NCBI GenBank assembly: GCA_905182405.1
Contig: CAJJBQ010000002.1
Location: forward strand, 1,846,483 to 1,910,482
DNA from: Akkermansiaceae bacterium
GTDB taxonomy: Bacteria > Verrucomicrobiota > Verrucomicrobiia > Verrucomicrobiales > Akkermansiaceae
Direction: 5' to 3'
DNA length: 64,000 nt
Below, in pieces: positions 1-8,409 of the stretch. Both the position numbers and the translations under genes were made by a program. Under the pieces are notes generated by a model. The model did not search any database, was not told the origin of the DNA, and saw nothing but the letters and a program-made list of their open reading frames with translations. The first letter of the stretch is position 1. Each line of letters begins with the position of its first letter.

Positions 1-848
1 AGGCATGTAAAGCTCTTCCCTTCTGCGGAAATTCTCAGCCTCGAACAGTCTCCGCAAAAGGGCTGCGAAACCGATGAAATCACGCCAAACTCGCCTCCGC
101 CATCTCGGAATCGCCAGCGTTGAGCCACTTCACCCGGATAAGAAGCCTCTATCTTTTCCACCGGGAATTCGTTTCCAACGAGCGCTACAATTTCCTCAGC
201 CGTCACAACCTCTCCCTTTTTCCAATCGTTAGTCTCACCCACGTCCATGAATTCGATAAAGCGCAAAGTCACCTTCCGTTCGCGGGCCCACCGCGCCATT
301 GGCAAGATTTCCCCTTCGTTCACGCCTCGCTGAACCACCATATTCACTTTCACCGGCAGACCGAAGACTTGCGCACTCTCGATCCCCAAGAGCACCCGGT
401 CCACCTTCGCCCCCACCCCATTCATCTTGGCAAAGATCTCTGGATCGAGTGCATCAAGACTCACCGTGACCCGGTCGAGTCCCGCTAGCTTAAGAGCTTC
501 AGACCGATGACTCAGAAGAACTCCGTTTGTGGTCATCGCTATGTCATCAACCCCTTCGATCGCGGAAAGTAGAGCCACCAAATCACTCGCACCACGCCTT
601 AGCAGAGGCTCTCCCCCGGTCAAACGAACTTTCCTGACTCCCAGGTCCACTGCGGCTTGGGTAATGCGGACAATTTCGCCAAAGGTTAAAATCTCCTTAC
701 GGGGAAGGAATTGATACCCTGGCCCAAACACCTCAACGGGCATGCAGTAGCGACAGCGAAAGTTACACTTATCGGTGAGGGATATTCTCAAATCCCGCAA
801 TGGCCTGCCCAATTCGTCGTTCATCTTCGAAAAAGAAGCAGGAATCAT
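1..848 (-). CDS. moaA: GTP 3',8-cyclase MoaA (partial, C-terminus cut by window edge)
   Basis: Radical-SAM enzyme of the first step of molybdenum cofactor synthesis, converting GTP to 3',8-cyclo-GTP in the cytoplasm. Reading the minus strand, the N-terminal part carries the family signature RISLTDKCNFRCRYCMP, whose CxxxCxxC motif binds the SAM-cleaving [4Fe-4S] cluster, followed by VRLTGGEPLLRR and TTNGVLL. Near the window edge the second-cluster motif PFCGDCSRLRIS is visible, so only the last part of the protein is missing. The ATG at 848 is chosen because the stop codon of an upstream minus-strand frame overlaps it (ATGA) and an AGGAGG lies just before it; an ATG at 824 is an alternative giving a more compact N-terminus. 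No other moa gene is in the window. Identification is firm; only the start is uncertain. Confidence 0.95.
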   Translation of the reverse strand, partial: MIPASFSKMNDELGRPLRDLRISLTDKCNFRCRYCMPVEVFGPGYQFLPRKEILTFGEIVRITQAAVDLGVRKVRLTGGEPLLRRGASDLVALLSAIEGVDDIAMTTNGVLLSHRSEALKLAGLDRVTVSLDALDPEIFAKMNGVGAKVDRVLLGIESAQVFGLPVKVNMVVQRGVNEGEILPMARWARERKVTLRFIEFMDVGETNDWKKGEVVTAEEIVALVGNEFPVEKIEASYPGEVAQRWRFRDGGGEFGVISSVSQPFCGDCSRLRISAEGKSFTC

Positions 849-1154
849 TCCTCCTCGCCATCATTTTTATCGAGTCCAACCGGACTACCGAAACCTTCAA
901 GCCAGGAACGGCTTTTCGCAGAAGGAATCTTGAAATCATAAACCCCATGAGTCACCGCTCGAACCTACCGCTCCACCTTCGTGATTTCTTCAGCGTTCTT
1001 CAGCCACAAATACTGTTAGGTCCAGATTCTCGGCGGCTTCACTCCGGAATTCCTTAAAATGATTTACATCGCGCAGGGCAATCAAAACCACTGCCCTCCG
1101 GTTTTGCTCCCCTAAAGCGATACCCCAAATTCTTGTTGTTGTTCTCGTTAACTT
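849..1154 (-). pseudogene. Decayed reading frame between lpxK and moaA
   Basis: No intact gene fits this gap, but protein-like sequence is present on the minus strand in two frames. Directly after and in frame with the lpxK stop, codons read through ...RAVVLIALRDVNHFKEF... to a TGA at 990-992. Just before that, the sequence continues sensibly in the next frame (WLKNAEEITKVER), then a TAG, then the same frame reads THGVYDFKIPSAKSRSWL... and ends in GEEE at a TGA overlapping the moaA start. Joined by one frameshift and ignoring the TAG, this would be a protein C-terminus of about 100 residues. I do not recognise the family. The last 36 codons could alternatively be a tiny GTG-started gene coupled to moaA. 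Confidence 0.35.
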
Positions 1155-2372
1155 TCATCGCTGAGAATCTAACATCAATCGCTCTTCCGTCCAATCATGC
1201 GAAGATCTTTCCACGCGCTGGCAAATCCGCTCGACGCAGCGCTCCCACACTTCTTCCCCATCAAGAATCTTCACCTCAATGCGCAGATAGTAGACAGGCA
1301 CGTCCGCTTCACTGGGCACCGGAAACCGCACCGCGTCCTTTTCCGTCGTGATGATCATCTCCACCCCACGATTGACACAGCGCTTCATAAAGCGATCGAT
1401 GTCCGCCTGAGTGAAGGCATGATGATCAGCAAAGGTGGTGTGGAAAAGAACCTTCGCCCCCAGTCCTTTTAACAATTTGTCAAAGCTCTCGGGCATCGCG
1501 ATTCCTGAAATGGCAGCGACGTATTTTCCATCAAGCCCATCCAAGGGAAGAATCTCATCATGGAAGACCCCCTGCACGTGCTTGGGCCCATGAGTGCACT
1601 CCATGATCTCCGCACTTGGATTATATTTCGCAATGCGCTTCCTCAGCTTCTCATTCGACGAGCCATCACACTTGGTGATGAACACATAATCCGCCCTCCG
1701 GAGGTTCTTGGGCGGTTCACGAAGCGTGCCCCGGGGAATGATACCATGAATACCGAAGGGAGTTCCTTGATCCACCAGAACCACATCAAGGGAATGTGCC
1801 AGATCGAGATATTGCATTCCGTCATCGAGAAGCAAGGTGTCCACGCCTAGCTCCTTCACCGCAAAGATGCCTCCCCGCACTCGGTCCTTGTCCACCACGA
1901 CCGCGACCCCGGGTAAATTCTTGGCAAGCATGTAGGGTTCGTCCCCCGCATAGCGCGCTTTGAGATAAACCTTGAAGCCATCGCTGACAATCTTTGGGGG
2001 ACTCGTCCGCTCTGCCCCCGTCTCCGGGTGCACCCACCTCTGGGGCTCTTTTAAATCCGAACTCTTGTAGCCCCGGCTTAAAATAGCGACCTTCCGGCCT
2101 CGCTCGGTAAGTTCTCTCGCAAAGCGCTCAACCACCGGCGTCTTCCCAGTTCCCCCCATCGTCAGATTGCCAATACTGACGACCATCGTTCCCAGATCAT
2201 GCTGTTGTTTCCAACCCTTTCTAAACAGCCGCAAGCGCGTTTTGACACCCACTTTGTATAGAACAGCAACGGAGCGCAAGAAGATGCGGAGCGCGCTGGG
2301 ACCCACCCCACGGGCTTTCCCGGAGATCACATCCATCGCCCACTTTTCTAGTTCGTCGTTCTTCTGCGCCAT
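1155..2372 (-). CDS. lpxK: Tetraacyldisaccharide 4'-kinase LpxK
   Basis: Phosphorylates the 4' position of the tetraacyldisaccharide lipid A precursor at the inner membrane, in the Raetz pathway. The 405-residue protein has a membrane-associated N-terminal helix region, then the characteristic P-loop SIGNLTMGGTGKTPVVE at about residues 66-82 and LSRGYKS shortly after. The family motif usually written DDGFQH appears as DDGMQYLDL, a conservative variant, followed by a typical GIIPRGTLREP stretch. It is somewhat longer than many LpxK proteins (about 330-350 residues). It lies 13 bp downstream of an FAD oxidoreductase gene on the same strand, so the two are probably cotranscribed. Its TGA stop supports use of the standard genetic code in this genome. 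Confidence 0.95.
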   Translation of the reverse strand: MAQKNDELEKWAMDVISGKARGVGPSALRIFLRSVAVLYKVGVKTRLRLFRKGWKQQHDLGTMVVSIGNLTMGGTGKTPVVERFARELTERGRKVAILSRGYKSSDLKEPQRWVHPETGAERTSPPKIVSDGFKVYLKARYAGDEPYMLAKNLPGVAVVVDKDRVRGGIFAVKELGVDTLLLDDGMQYLDLAHSLDVVLVDQGTPFGIHGIIPRGTLREPPKNLRRADYVFITKCDGSSNEKLRKRIAKYNPSAEIMECTHGPKHVQGVFHDEILPLDGLDGKYVAAISGIAMPESFDKLLKGLGAKVLFHTTFADHHAFTQADIDRFMKRCVNRGVEMIITTEKDAVRFPVPSEADVPVYYLRIEVKILDGEEVWERCVERICQRVERSSHDWTEERLMLDSQR

Positions 2373-2385
2373 CTCCTTCCTGATT

Positions 2386-3309
2386 CTATCCTGACAATTC
2401 CGCTTCGGAAATCACCTTCTCAACCAAGTCGCGCGCGACACTTGGCGCGTAAATCACGCCCTTGGATCCGAGTCCGTTGAGCATCCACCCTTTTTCTTCC
2501 TTAAAAAGAACGACGGCTTCACTTCGATGAATGATCGGTCGCACGCCCGCGACGTGATCCATCACCTCAAAATCCCTCTGAGTAAACCCGCGCAAAATCT
2601 TCTCCACTCGGGCTCGCCCGTCATCACTAGGACCGGTTTCCAAGCCATCCCAGTCATACGTCGCCCCCACTCGATAAAGATCTCCGCCCAAGGGAATGAG
2701 CCAGCCATTCTTCGTGAGAATACGCTTCTCATTCCAGTCGCAAATTTTCACTGTGAGAATTTCTCCCTTGGCACAGCGATGCCCCACTTCCCCAAACTCT
2801 CCCCGAATCAATCCCGCAGATCCCGTGCACCAGATCCGCTGATCCACTTCATCTTGCGCTCTCGAAATAATGCCCCCATTCTTACAAAATCGCTCCCGGG
2901 CAATCGTCAAAAATCGTGCCGTCTCCAACCACCCGCCCTGATTCCAAGTCACTCCCTCTTCGTCCACTGATTCAATCCACGGAGAAACAATTTCGCGTTT
3001 TCTCTCAAACTTCGCGCGATCCTTCTCGTCTCGCCAAAGCCGCTTGATCGGCAAGGGATGCCAAAGAGTAACATCAAGATCGCAGTAGAAGGCTTCCGCC
3101 TCGTCCCAGGCATCCTGCACCCTGCTACTGGGCTCAAAGTTTCGACCCGCCACCGGATTTACCAGACCCGCCGCTACCAACGTGCTTCCCGCAAGGCCAT
3201 CATCAACCACCCGCACCCTAACACCCTGCTCTTGCAGGCGCAAAGCCACACAAGCTCCCGCCAAGCCAAACCCAATCACTTCCACCGTCACGCCCGAATC
3301 ATCTTGCAA
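2386..3309 (-). CDS. FAD-dependent oxidoreductase (DAO family)
   Basis: A 307-residue flavoprotein of the D-amino-acid-oxidase/glycine-oxidase type. The N-terminus shows the Rossmann dinucleotide fingerprint VIGFGLAGACVALRL (GxGxxG at residues 13-18), followed by an acidic end to the second strand (VVDDG), then the AAGLVNPVAGR stretch common in DAO-family proteins. The C-terminal part has HVAGVRPIIHRSEAVV and LNGLGSKGVIYAP, typical of the second FAD-contact region in DAO and MnmC-C-like proteins. Substrate cannot be read from sequence. It precedes lpxK by 13 bp and probably forms an operon with it, although no functional link is obvious. It is divergent from the hydrolase gene starting at 3383, so the 73-bp gap must hold both promoters. 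Confidence 0.8.
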   Translation of the reverse strand: MQDDSGVTVEVIGFGLAGACVALRLQEQGVRVRVVDDGLAGSTLVAAGLVNPVAGRNFEPSSRVQDAWDEAEAFYCDLDVTLWHPLPIKRLWRDEKDRAKFERKREIVSPWIESVDEEGVTWNQGGWLETARFLTIARERFCKNGGIISRAQDEVDQRIWCTGSAGLIRGEFGEVGHRCAKGEILTVKICDWNEKRILTKNGWLIPLGGDLYRVGATYDWDGLETGPSDDGRARVEKILRGFTQRDFEVMDHVAGVRPIIHRSEAVVLFKEEKGWMLNGLGSKGVIYAPSVARDLVEKVISEAELSG

Positions 3310-3382
3310 GCTCCGGTATTGATACAGTGAAAAAATCTCCTTAAATTCGGTTCTTCCGAAACCACGACACCCCGCTATCGTC

Positions 3383-4528
3383 TTGCCAATGCGCCTCTTG
3401 CTCCTCCTTTCCCTTTTAGCGCCCCTGCATGCGAAAACGGTGGAGCTCCGCTTCCCCGGTCTCGCCTACGCCATTCAGTTGTCTCTCCCGGAAAACTTTG
3501 ACCCTTCGCGTAAGCATCCTGCCATTCTCTTTTATCATGGCTCCAATGGCCGCCCCGACACTCAGATCATCCGACGGGAAACGGGTGATAAGGACTGGAT
3601 CGTCGTCGGCATGACCTATTTCGAGCAAGGCCAACTCAAACTGGCTCCCGACAATTTTAAGAAAGAGGTCACCTTGTATCACTCGGTCCGACGCTACCTC
3701 CTCGCGAAATATGCCCTCGATCCCAAACGACTCTACATTTCCGGATTCTCAAAGGGTGGATGGATGAGCGATCTCCTCCTGCAACAGGAAGCAACCCTGG
3801 CCGGCGGAGCGATCCTGGGAGCGGGTCATCTGCACAAAGCCGCCCGACCGCAAAAACGCTACACCATCGAGAAGCCCATCTTCATAGGCGTGGGGCGCCT
3901 CGATGGCAACTATCCCTTCGCTCTGAAAGGCCTCCTCCATCATCGCTCGCTGGGAGGAAATCCCGTCATGGAAACTTGGTCCGAACTTGCGCATGAGTTT
4001 CCCCAAGATGGATCTGCTGGACTCCGACAATGGTTCGCACTTCGCAACAAGCCCTCCAAGATGGTCGCCAAGATCGAATTGGCCACAGCTCTCGAAGAAG
4101 CAAACGAACTCGATCCGCTCGCTCAGTGGGATCAACTCCGCGAAATGCGTGATCTCCCGTTTACCAAACTCCTGGGCGACCCCTTTTCTTCCGAACTCAA
4201 CTTACAAATTAAGGGTTTGGAAAGAAACGAACCCGTGAAAACCGAAGCCGCTCTGTTTCAAAAACATCGCCGCATCCTGTCCAAGGAGATCAAGGGCACC
4301 TCCCTCCGAAGCCTCCAGGAAGTCAATCTCGCCTACATCGATCTCTCCGATCAGAATAAGACGACCCGCCAAGCCAAGCTCCTCCTTCACGACTACAATC
4401 GCACCTCAAATCTCCTACTTCATTTCCAAGAGCAGAAGAAGATAGCCCCTAAAAAAAATGCTCCCATCAAAGTCCCGGACGGTCCAAAAACAGAACGTGG
4501 AATCCCCGGGAATCCCCTTATCCGCTGA
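3383..4528 (+). CDS. Exported alpha/beta hydrolase, PHB-depolymerase/esterase-like
   Basis: A 381-residue protein with a cleavable signal peptide (MRLLLLLSLLAPLHA; the second Met at 3389 is an equally good start). The mature part has the oxyanion-type FYHGSNG at about residues 50-56 and a nucleophile elbow ISGFSKGG with Ser123, the GxSxG pattern of esterases related to poly(3-hydroxybutyrate) depolymerases. Such secreted hydrolases are frequent in Verrucomicrobiota and Planctomycetota; the substrate is unknown. About 160 C-terminal residues beyond the hydrolase core are charged and possibly helical, without a recognised domain. It converges on the gene ending at 4541 with only 12 bp between stops. 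Fold is fairly certain, activity is not. Confidence 0.75.
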   Translation: MPMRLLLLLSLLAPLHAKTVELRFPGLAYAIQLSLPENFDPSRKHPAILFYHGSNGRPDTQIIRRETGDKDWIVVGMTYFEQGQLKLAPDNFKKEVTLYHSVRRYLLAKYALDPKRLYISGFSKGGWMSDLLLQQEATLAGGAILGAGHLHKAARPQKRYTIEKPIFIGVGRLDGNYPFALKGLLHHRSLGGNPVMETWSELAHEFPQDGSAGLRQWFALRNKPSKMVAKIELATALEEANELDPLAQWDQLREMRDLPFTKLLGDPFSSELNLQIKGLERNEPVKTEAALFQKHRRILSKEIKGTSLRSLQEVNLAYIDLSDQNKTTRQAKLLLHDYNRTSNLLLHFQEQKKIAPKKNAPIKVPDGPKTERGIPGNPLIR

Positions 4529-4540
4529 ACCTGAAAAATA

Positions 4541-5815
4541 CTACTGCGCGATGCCATACTTCTTAGCATAGGCAGCAGCAGCGGCCTGATCCTTTCGTCT
4601 AATCTGCCGGTAAATATCCTTCCGGAGGTCGTTTTGGACCGGACCGGGAGAAAGGCTCTCCGCCCAAACATCGGCGGCCTGAGGTTCATGTTCAGCCAAA
4701 GTCCCAGCATGAGTTACGACCGCTTCATCGCGCGGCTTCCCTTTTTCCAACGCATTAATCCACTCGCCCACCGCCTTAAAGTCACTTCGGGTCCATTCAC
4801 GGATGATCTTCTTTCCGTTGCTATCCATCTTTTTCTTCTCAGCCATCCAGTTGAGCCACTGACCAGTGTCTTCCTTGAGCGTGTAGTAGCCGAGCCCATC
4901 CAGGAAGATCTTCTGCTCATCCGGAGTGAGCTTACCTTCATTTAAAAAAGCGATCGCCTTCTCAGCATCTCCTACGAAGGGACTGCTCGCAAGACCATTG
5001 AACCCCGCTTCGGTGGCCGCCTTATCCGTCTCATGCTCACGAATCCCGGCGACAAAATCTTCGATTGATTCAGCTGTCGTGGAGCGGGCGATACTGCTGA
5101 AAGCCTCACTCGTATTGTCAAATTCCATCTCCCCAATCAATCCGAAGGCCGCTTTAATATCCTTAGATGCCGCAGCAACGAGGACCTCCTTTCGGATGTC
5201 ATCATTCACTTCCCCAATGGCGTCCCGGTGAGCCGACATCCACTCCAGCGCAGCTTGCGGGTCCCGCTTGGCGAGCTGAGCAATCGCGGTCGAGAGGAAA
5301 TGCGTTCTCATCTGTTTACTCTTCATGAAGCGCTCCTTCGTTTCGAGAATCATGGCGAGCGCCGTCTCGGGTTGCTCCTGGCTGAGCATCATGATCGACA
5401 TCATCACGAGCTCATTCTTGGATTCTTCCTCGATGCTCTCATCAGCCATCAAATCATAAACGAGCAGCTGGATCTCTGCCGCCGAATAATTGAGTATTTC
5501 GCTCATGAGCTTTATCCCACGCTGTTGCATCTCCAGTTGATCAACCTCGCCTGCTTTCTCGGCCACTTTAACCTCCTTCATGAAGGCTTTAAGCTTATTA
5601 GAAAAGGCCATCACTCCTTCGGCATTGGCAGGCTGATTACTAAGTCGACCAGGTGCGTATTCCTCGGCAGGATCCAAGGGAATATCATAGCCCTCTCCTT
5701 GCTCGGAGAGAACCAACCATTCTTCCTCAAGTTTCACCGATCGCTCCTTTTGCTGAAAGCCAAAGAACGCAGCGACCCCCAAAATAAGGACGGAAATAAC
5801 GAGTGAGTAAATCAT
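4541..5815 (-). CDS. Membrane-anchored repeat protein of unknown function (paralogue 1)
   Basis: I do not recognise a named family. The 424-residue protein begins with one hydrophobic segment (about residues 2-22) that would be a signal anchor, and the rest is hydrophilic and apparently all-helical. It contains degenerate helical repeats of the form RDPQAALEWM...RDAI and WLNWMAEKKK, a pattern common in exported verrucomicrobial proteins of unknown role. Size, N-terminal anchor, repeat style and adjacency make it a paralogue of the next gene upstream (5833-7098), from which it is separated by 17 bp; the two are probably cotranscribed. It is convergent with the hydrolase gene at 3383-4528. Confidence 0.7.
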   Translation of the reverse strand: MIYSLVISVLILGVAAFFGFQQKERSVKLEEEWLVLSEQGEGYDIPLDPAEEYAPGRLSNQPANAEGVMAFSNKLKAFMKEVKVAEKAGEVDQLEMQQRGIKLMSEILNYSAAEIQLLVYDLMADESIEEESKNELVMMSIMMLSQEQPETALAMILETKERFMKSKQMRTHFLSTAIAQLAKRDPQAALEWMSAHRDAIGEVNDDIRKEVLVAAASKDIKAAFGLIGEMEFDNTSEAFSSIARSTTAESIEDFVAGIREHETDKAATEAGFNGLASSPFVGDAEKAIAFLNEGKLTPDEQKIFLDGLGYYTLKEDTGQWLNWMAEKKKMDSNGKKIIREWTRSDFKAVGEWINALEKGKPRDEAVVTHAGTLAEHEPQAADVWAESLSPGPVQNDLRKDIYRQIRRKDQAAAAAYAKKYGIAQ

Positions 5816-5832
5816 GTGAAATAAGTGTTCAA

Positions 5833-7098
5833 TTACTGGCCAGAGGGAGATTCGATTTGACTCAATAAATCCTGATAAATCGTCTTCAACCCTTCGTCAT
5901 TAAGCCTCTCCAAATGGCGTTCTGGATCTTCTAAAGAAGTGGCAAAGTGATCTAAAATCTCAGGCTTGTCCCGATCTTCCGCTGCCTTCATCACCTCTTG
6001 GAAGGTTTCCTGAAAGTCGGTGTTCCGATGACCGGCAAACTTCGCGAAGGTCTTCCCAGTGAGCTCGGCCGCCCGTCCTGATGCTTCCTTTTCGGCCCAG
6101 TCATAAACTTCGACAAGATCAGCCGGCTTCCGGTTCCAGGGCCGTGCAAAATTCTCTACCACTTTTTCGATGATGGCCATGCGTTCAGCCGGCTCCAGAA
6201 TCACGCCCTTAAATTGTTCGGATAGCGTAGGAAGATTCCCGCTATAAACTTGCTGGCCGATTGCATTCGCAAGGACCTCGTAACGCTCTTCCTTCGGGAG
6301 ACTGTCACGAATCAAGGCCAAGTAGTCTTCCGACATCCCCCGACCCTGATTAATCATTGCGGCGGAGGTAATTACGGATTTACGTTCCTCGTCGGGAAGT
6401 TTCGCGAGGCGATCCCGCACCGCCTCCGGATCACTCTTCATCAGCTCACCGAGCAGGCGCACTTCGAAAGCACGTCCCATACTCGAACTAGGGCCCAACG
6501 ATTTGTTATCGAAAGCGCCCGTCTTTTTGCGCGCATCGAACCAAGCCATCGCTGCCCCTTGGTCTTTTTTCATCCAACTCTCAAAGGCGCTCCTCAGGTG
6601 CCAGGACATCTGCCCATTAGGATCGCGTAATTTACTTTGGAAGCGCTTAAGCATAGCGACCGGGTCTTTCTGGACGAAGACCCCCATGAGATGCGACTGA
6701 AGGCCCTGCTTCATTTCATTCGATAAAGGCAAACGATCAATCGTAACAAATGCTTCCTCGAGATCGGGCACACTCATCTCAAGGATCATCTCCTGAATCT
6801 TAAAGAAGGCTTTCATATCCAAGGGAACCCCGTTGATCTGAGATTGGCCCATCGTTTTGGCGATCATCACCCAATCGAAGCTCCCATCTTCAAGTAGAAA
6901 TTTCTGAAGAGAGTCCTCTTCCTTCACGAAACTGCGTTCCGTTCTTATCTCTGCAGGAAGCGCCTTAAAGGTAGCGATCCTTTCCCTCATCACTTTCGTT
7001 TGCTTCTCTAGGTCAATCAATCTGACCTGCTGGCTGCTGAGCCAAGCTGCCGACGCAACGAGTGCCAGGATTGGTGGAAGAAGATGGAGCGCTTTCAT
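5833..7098 (-). CDS. Membrane-anchored repeat protein of unknown function (paralogue 2)
   Basis: A 421-residue protein with an N-terminal hydrophobic segment (LHLLPPILALVASAAWL) followed by a short predicted coiled-coil stretch (DLEKQTKVMRERIATF) and a long helical region. Repeats such as KDPVAMLKRF, KDQGAAMAWFDARKK and SDPEAVRDRLAKLP resemble the DPxAAxxW units of the downstream paralogue. Probably anchored in the inner membrane with the repeat part in the periplasm. It is the first gene of a likely two-gene operon. The function is unknown. A helical-repeat scaffold is the conservative inference; no catalytic motif is visible. Confidence 0.7.
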   Translation of the reverse strand: MKALHLLPPILALVASAAWLSSQQVRLIDLEKQTKVMRERIATFKALPAEIRTERSFVKEEDSLQKFLLEDGSFDWVMIAKTMGQSQINGVPLDMKAFFKIQEMILEMSVPDLEEAFVTIDRLPLSNEMKQGLQSHLMGVFVQKDPVAMLKRFQSKLRDPNGQMSWHLRSAFESWMKKDQGAAMAWFDARKKTGAFDNKSLGPSSSMGRAFEVRLLGELMKSDPEAVRDRLAKLPDEERKSVITSAAMINQGRGMSEDYLALIRDSLPKEERYEVLANAIGQQVYSGNLPTLSEQFKGVILEPAERMAIIEKVVENFARPWNRKPADLVEVYDWAEKEASGRAAELTGKTFAKFAGHRNTDFQETFQEVMKAAEDRDKPEILDHFATSLEDPERHLERLNDEGLKTIYQDLLSQIESPSGQ

Positions 7099-7188
7099 TT
7101 TCAGGAGACCTACAGGGGAATAACGCTCCCGTCAGTGAGAAAGGTCTCTCGAGTTCCGACTGACGAGCGAGATAATTTATTCTAATTT

Positions 7189-7401
7189 TTGGGAAAGACG
7201 CGCCCTCCTCGTTTCCCTCGCTCCGATTTTTCCAAAATCAAACCTACGGTAGAGACTCTTATTGCCGATGGAAAATACACCAGCGGATCTGTCCTGGTGC
7301 TGCATCGCGGCGAGGCCGGAGATCAACCTTTCGAAACAGTCATTCAGGAGGAAATTCTAATGCCCCTGAAGCCCTTATTCTACAAAGCGGTCAGAAAATA
7401 G
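7189..7401 (+). pseudogene. Remnant of a beta-lactamase-like serine hydrolase
   Basis: A 70-codon frame with a TTG as its only possible start. The first half (FSKIKPTVETLIADGKYTSGSVLVLHRGE) matches the N-terminal region of class C beta-lactamase-family hydrolases, where a helix ending in GK..G is followed by a strand and RxGE. It then jumps to PFETVIQEEILMPLK, which resembles a segment normally found about 150-200 residues later (F...I.E.I..PLG), and ends soon after. The SxxK and YxN catalytic motifs are absent. The simplest reading is a gene that lost its centre by deletion. The remaining 300-bp gap around it holds nothing else I can support. Confidence 0.45.
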
Positions 7402-7449
7402 CGATTTTCGTTGAATACAAAGGTCCCTCCTTGCGTTAAAACTAGTGTG

Positions 7450-8229
7450 ATGAAAAGACTTCTTGCTCTCCTCTCAGGCGCTGGCCTGGCCCTCTTGCTC
7501 TCGTCCTGCACGGACTATTCTACCGGTTACTACGGTGGCTCCGGCTACAGTTCCGGCTATAACTCTGTCGCCAGCGTCGGCATTATTCGCACCAGCAATA
7601 GCTACTGGGGATATGATCCCTATCGCCGTTCTTATTACAACTACCGTTCGAGCCGTTACTACGACATTCATAACAACCGCTACTGCAGCGCGCCTCCTCG
7701 CCGTCACACCGCCGCCGTTTATCCCAGCCACTATCGCCGAGGCCACACCCTCTCCTGCCCAACCCCCATCGCCCGGGTTCGGAGTCCTCACCGGAGTTCG
7801 CATGGATCCAGTTACGGACACGGATCTCATACCTCACACGGATCTCAAAGTCCCTACGGATCATCTTATGGATCCCGCGGTTCAAGCAACTCCCGCCCTT
7901 CTTCTTCCTCCTCATATCGCCCGGATCGGATTAGCCAATCTTCAGGCTCCCGCAAGTCGAGTGACAGAGGGTCAAGTTCCGGATCCAGCTCTTCCCGTCA
8001 ACAAACCAAGACAATGCCCGTTGTCATTCACCGGACTCCCTCGACGACCCGGAGCCAACCTACCCTGCAGCGCGCTCCTCAACGTGTGCAACAACGCAGC
8101 ACTCCTAAGGTACAACGCAGCACTCCTACGCCCTCACGCGTCCAGAGTCGGCCAACCGTCAAGTCGGTCCCGGCCCGGTCCCGCTCGACTTCCTCGCCAC
8201 AGCCGAGCAATCGCCGAAAGGTTCGTTAA
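7450..8229 (+). CDS. Ser/Tyr/Arg-rich lipoprotein of unknown function
   Basis: Starting at the ATG at 7450 gives a 259-residue lipoprotein precursor: MKRLLALLSGAGLALLLSSC has a clear lipobox with Cys20. An upstream in-frame start at 7411 would add 13 residues before the signal peptide and is unlikely. The mature protein is low-complexity: a Gly/Tyr/Ser-rich segment (residues about 22-60), a Tyr/Arg/His-rich segment, then long Ser-rich, Arg-rich and Thr/Pro/Arg-rich tails with the short repeat QRSTPKVQRSTPTPSR. It is strongly basic, so it could bind nucleic acid, polysaccharide or peptidoglycan, but that is speculation. No homologous family is recognised. Confidence 0.7.
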   Translation: MKRLLALLSGAGLALLLSSCTDYSTGYYGGSGYSSGYNSVASVGIIRTSNSYWGYDPYRRSYYNYRSSRYYDIHNNRYCSAPPRRHTAAVYPSHYRRGHTLSCPTPIARVRSPHRSSHGSSYGHGSHTSHGSQSPYGSSYGSRGSSNSRPSSSSSYRPDRISQSSGSRKSSDRGSSSGSSSSRQQTKTMPVVIHRTPSTTRSQPTLQRAPQRVQQRSTPKVQRSTPTPSRVQSRPTVKSVPARSRSTSSPQPSNRRKVR

Positions 8230-8404
8230 CAAATTTAATGGTGATATCGCCCACCCCGGCGGACTCATACCACGACTTACCATCGCCCTCGGTCAAGATG
8301 CCATGCATCTGTGAGTGAAAGTAATTTTTTTCAAGAAGACGCGTGAAGGGATTCTCACCATAAGGCACCGACAACAAAGTCAGTAAAAGAGCGATCTGCT
8401 TCAG
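8159..8404 (-). pseudogene. Start-less fragment of an exported protein
   Basis: Immediately after the stop of the gene at 8410-9111 the minus strand is open in another frame. It begins with a signal-peptide-like run LKQIALLLTLLSVPYGENPF and continues NYFHSQMHGILTEGDGKSW...VGDITIKFVN before running antisense into the 3' end of the lipoprotein gene. There is no ATG at the right place (only CTG/TTG), and the coding-looking part stops making sense at about 8230. I read it as the N-terminal remnant of a deleted exported protein; a short TTG-started gene (8377) is the alternative. Confidence 0.25.
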
Positions 8405-8409
8405 CGATC

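Noticed and set aside
7463..8314. Plus-strand frame of 283 codons overlapping the lipoprotein gene
   Set aside because: Low-complexity frame without signal sequence; the lipobox-bearing frame is the better explanation.
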